From contig JANMNT010000063.1 of assembly GCA_031368465.1 (NCBI GenBank), positions 1 to 8,433 of the forward strand: a DNA stretch of 8,433 nt. Direction: 5' to 3'. Position 1 is the stretch's first letter. Every line of letters begins with the position of its first letter. Shown in pieces: positions 8,263-8,433 of the stretch. A program made the translations under genes and the position numbers. Origin of the DNA: UKL13-2 sp031368465. Lineage in GTDB: Bacteria > Pseudomonadota > Gammaproteobacteria > Burkholderiales > Usitatibacteraceae. Under the pieces are notes generated by a model that was given only the letters and a program-made list of their open reading frames with translations, was not told the origin of the DNA and ran no database searches.

Positions 8263-8433
8263 ATGCCCATCGTCGTGGCAAACCCCAAACTAATCCGCAT
8301 TGCCTCCCGCGAAAGCCCGCTGGCCATGGCCCAAACGCACTGGATCGCCGCACAACTGCGCAGCCATTACCCGGCGCTGGCGGTTGAAATTATCGGCATG
8401 ACCACCAAGGGCGACCAGATTCTCGACAAGCCG
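8263..8433 (+). CDS. hemC: Porphobilinogen deaminase (hydroxymethylbilane synthase), N-terminal part
   Basis: The first 57 codons are present and the gene continues past the window. HemC polymerises four porphobilinogen molecules into hydroxymethylbilane, the linear precursor of uroporphyrinogen III, in the cytoplasm. Residues 11-23 (IRIASRESPLAMA) match the family's opening RIATRxSPLA strand and contain the Arg16/Ser18 pair equivalent to the substrate-site Arg and Ser of the E. coli enzyme. The segment TTKGDQILDKP at 47-57 matches the conserved T-R/K-GD-x-ILD motif. A TAG stop in the same frame directly precedes the ATG, so this is the first possible start. No Shine-Dalgarno is visible; the leader just upstream is pyrimidine-rich. 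The catalytic Asp and the cofactor-attachment Cys lie beyond the window. The gene diverges from the dehydrogenase gene. Confidence 0.93.
   Translation, partial: MPIVVANPKLIRIASRESPLAMAQTHWIAAQLRSHYPALAVEIIGMTTKGDQILDKP

Noticed and set aside
8039..8353. Minus-strand frame of 104 codons spanning the spacer and the start of hemC
   Set aside because: It is antisense to clear hemC coding sequence for its first third, and the rest is Cys- and Arg-rich with no recognisable motif.
1..8433. Possible defence, mobile-element or biosynthetic cluster
   Set aside because: No transposase, integrase, direct or terminal repeats, CRISPR repeats, toxin-antitoxin pair or biosynthetic core enzyme is visible. 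The genes look like chromosomal metabolic and surface functions.

Overview
The window holds three protein-coding genes, two of them cut by the window edges. Two lie on the minus strand: a large lipoprotein gene (1-3759) and a giant FAD/iron-sulfur dehydrogenase gene (3949-7923). The third, hemC, starts on the plus strand at 8263. I see no RNA gene, mobile element, CRISPR array or phage-like signature. The organism is probably a Gram-negative proteobacterium. The dehydrogenase has the DUF3683 + FAD oxidase + ferredoxin + CCG layout that I associate mainly with Betaproteobacteria. The lipoprotein has a lipobox with Ala at +2, which fits outer-membrane sorting, and the moderately high GC also fits. 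The taxonomic call is an inference from family knowledge, not from a search.

Region 1-3759 (minus strand) is one unbroken reading frame of 1253 codons that runs off the left edge. It encodes a lipoprotein with a sialidase/VPS10-like beta-propeller carrying seven recognisable Asp-boxes. After the propeller come a Calx-beta domain, a beta-sandwich domain, a cysteine-bearing InlB-B/'bacterial repeat' domain and the start of an FG-GAP-like repeat. This is the architecture of an exported, surface-exposed, multi-module protein; its ligand or substrate is unknown.

Region 3760-3948 is a short spacer with no convincing terminator and a weak candidate promoter for the lipoprotein gene. Region 3949-7923 (minus strand) encodes a 1324-residue fusion. 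An N-terminal DUF3683 region is followed by a GlcD-type FAD module, two 4Fe-4S ferredoxin motifs and two CCG cysteine-rich domains (GlcF/GlpC/HdrD-like). All key cofactor-binding residues are present, so it should be an active electron-transferring D-2-hydroxyacid dehydrogenase-like enzyme.

Region 7924-8262 is the AT-rich divergent regulatory region between the dehydrogenase gene and hemC. It contains a 7-bp dyad and a T-rich tract. At 8263 hemC (porphobilinogen deaminase, tetrapyrrole synthesis) begins and runs off the right edge. The three genes look like ordinary chromosomal neighbours. I found no evidence of a new multi-gene system; the most unusual item is the modular lipoprotein.
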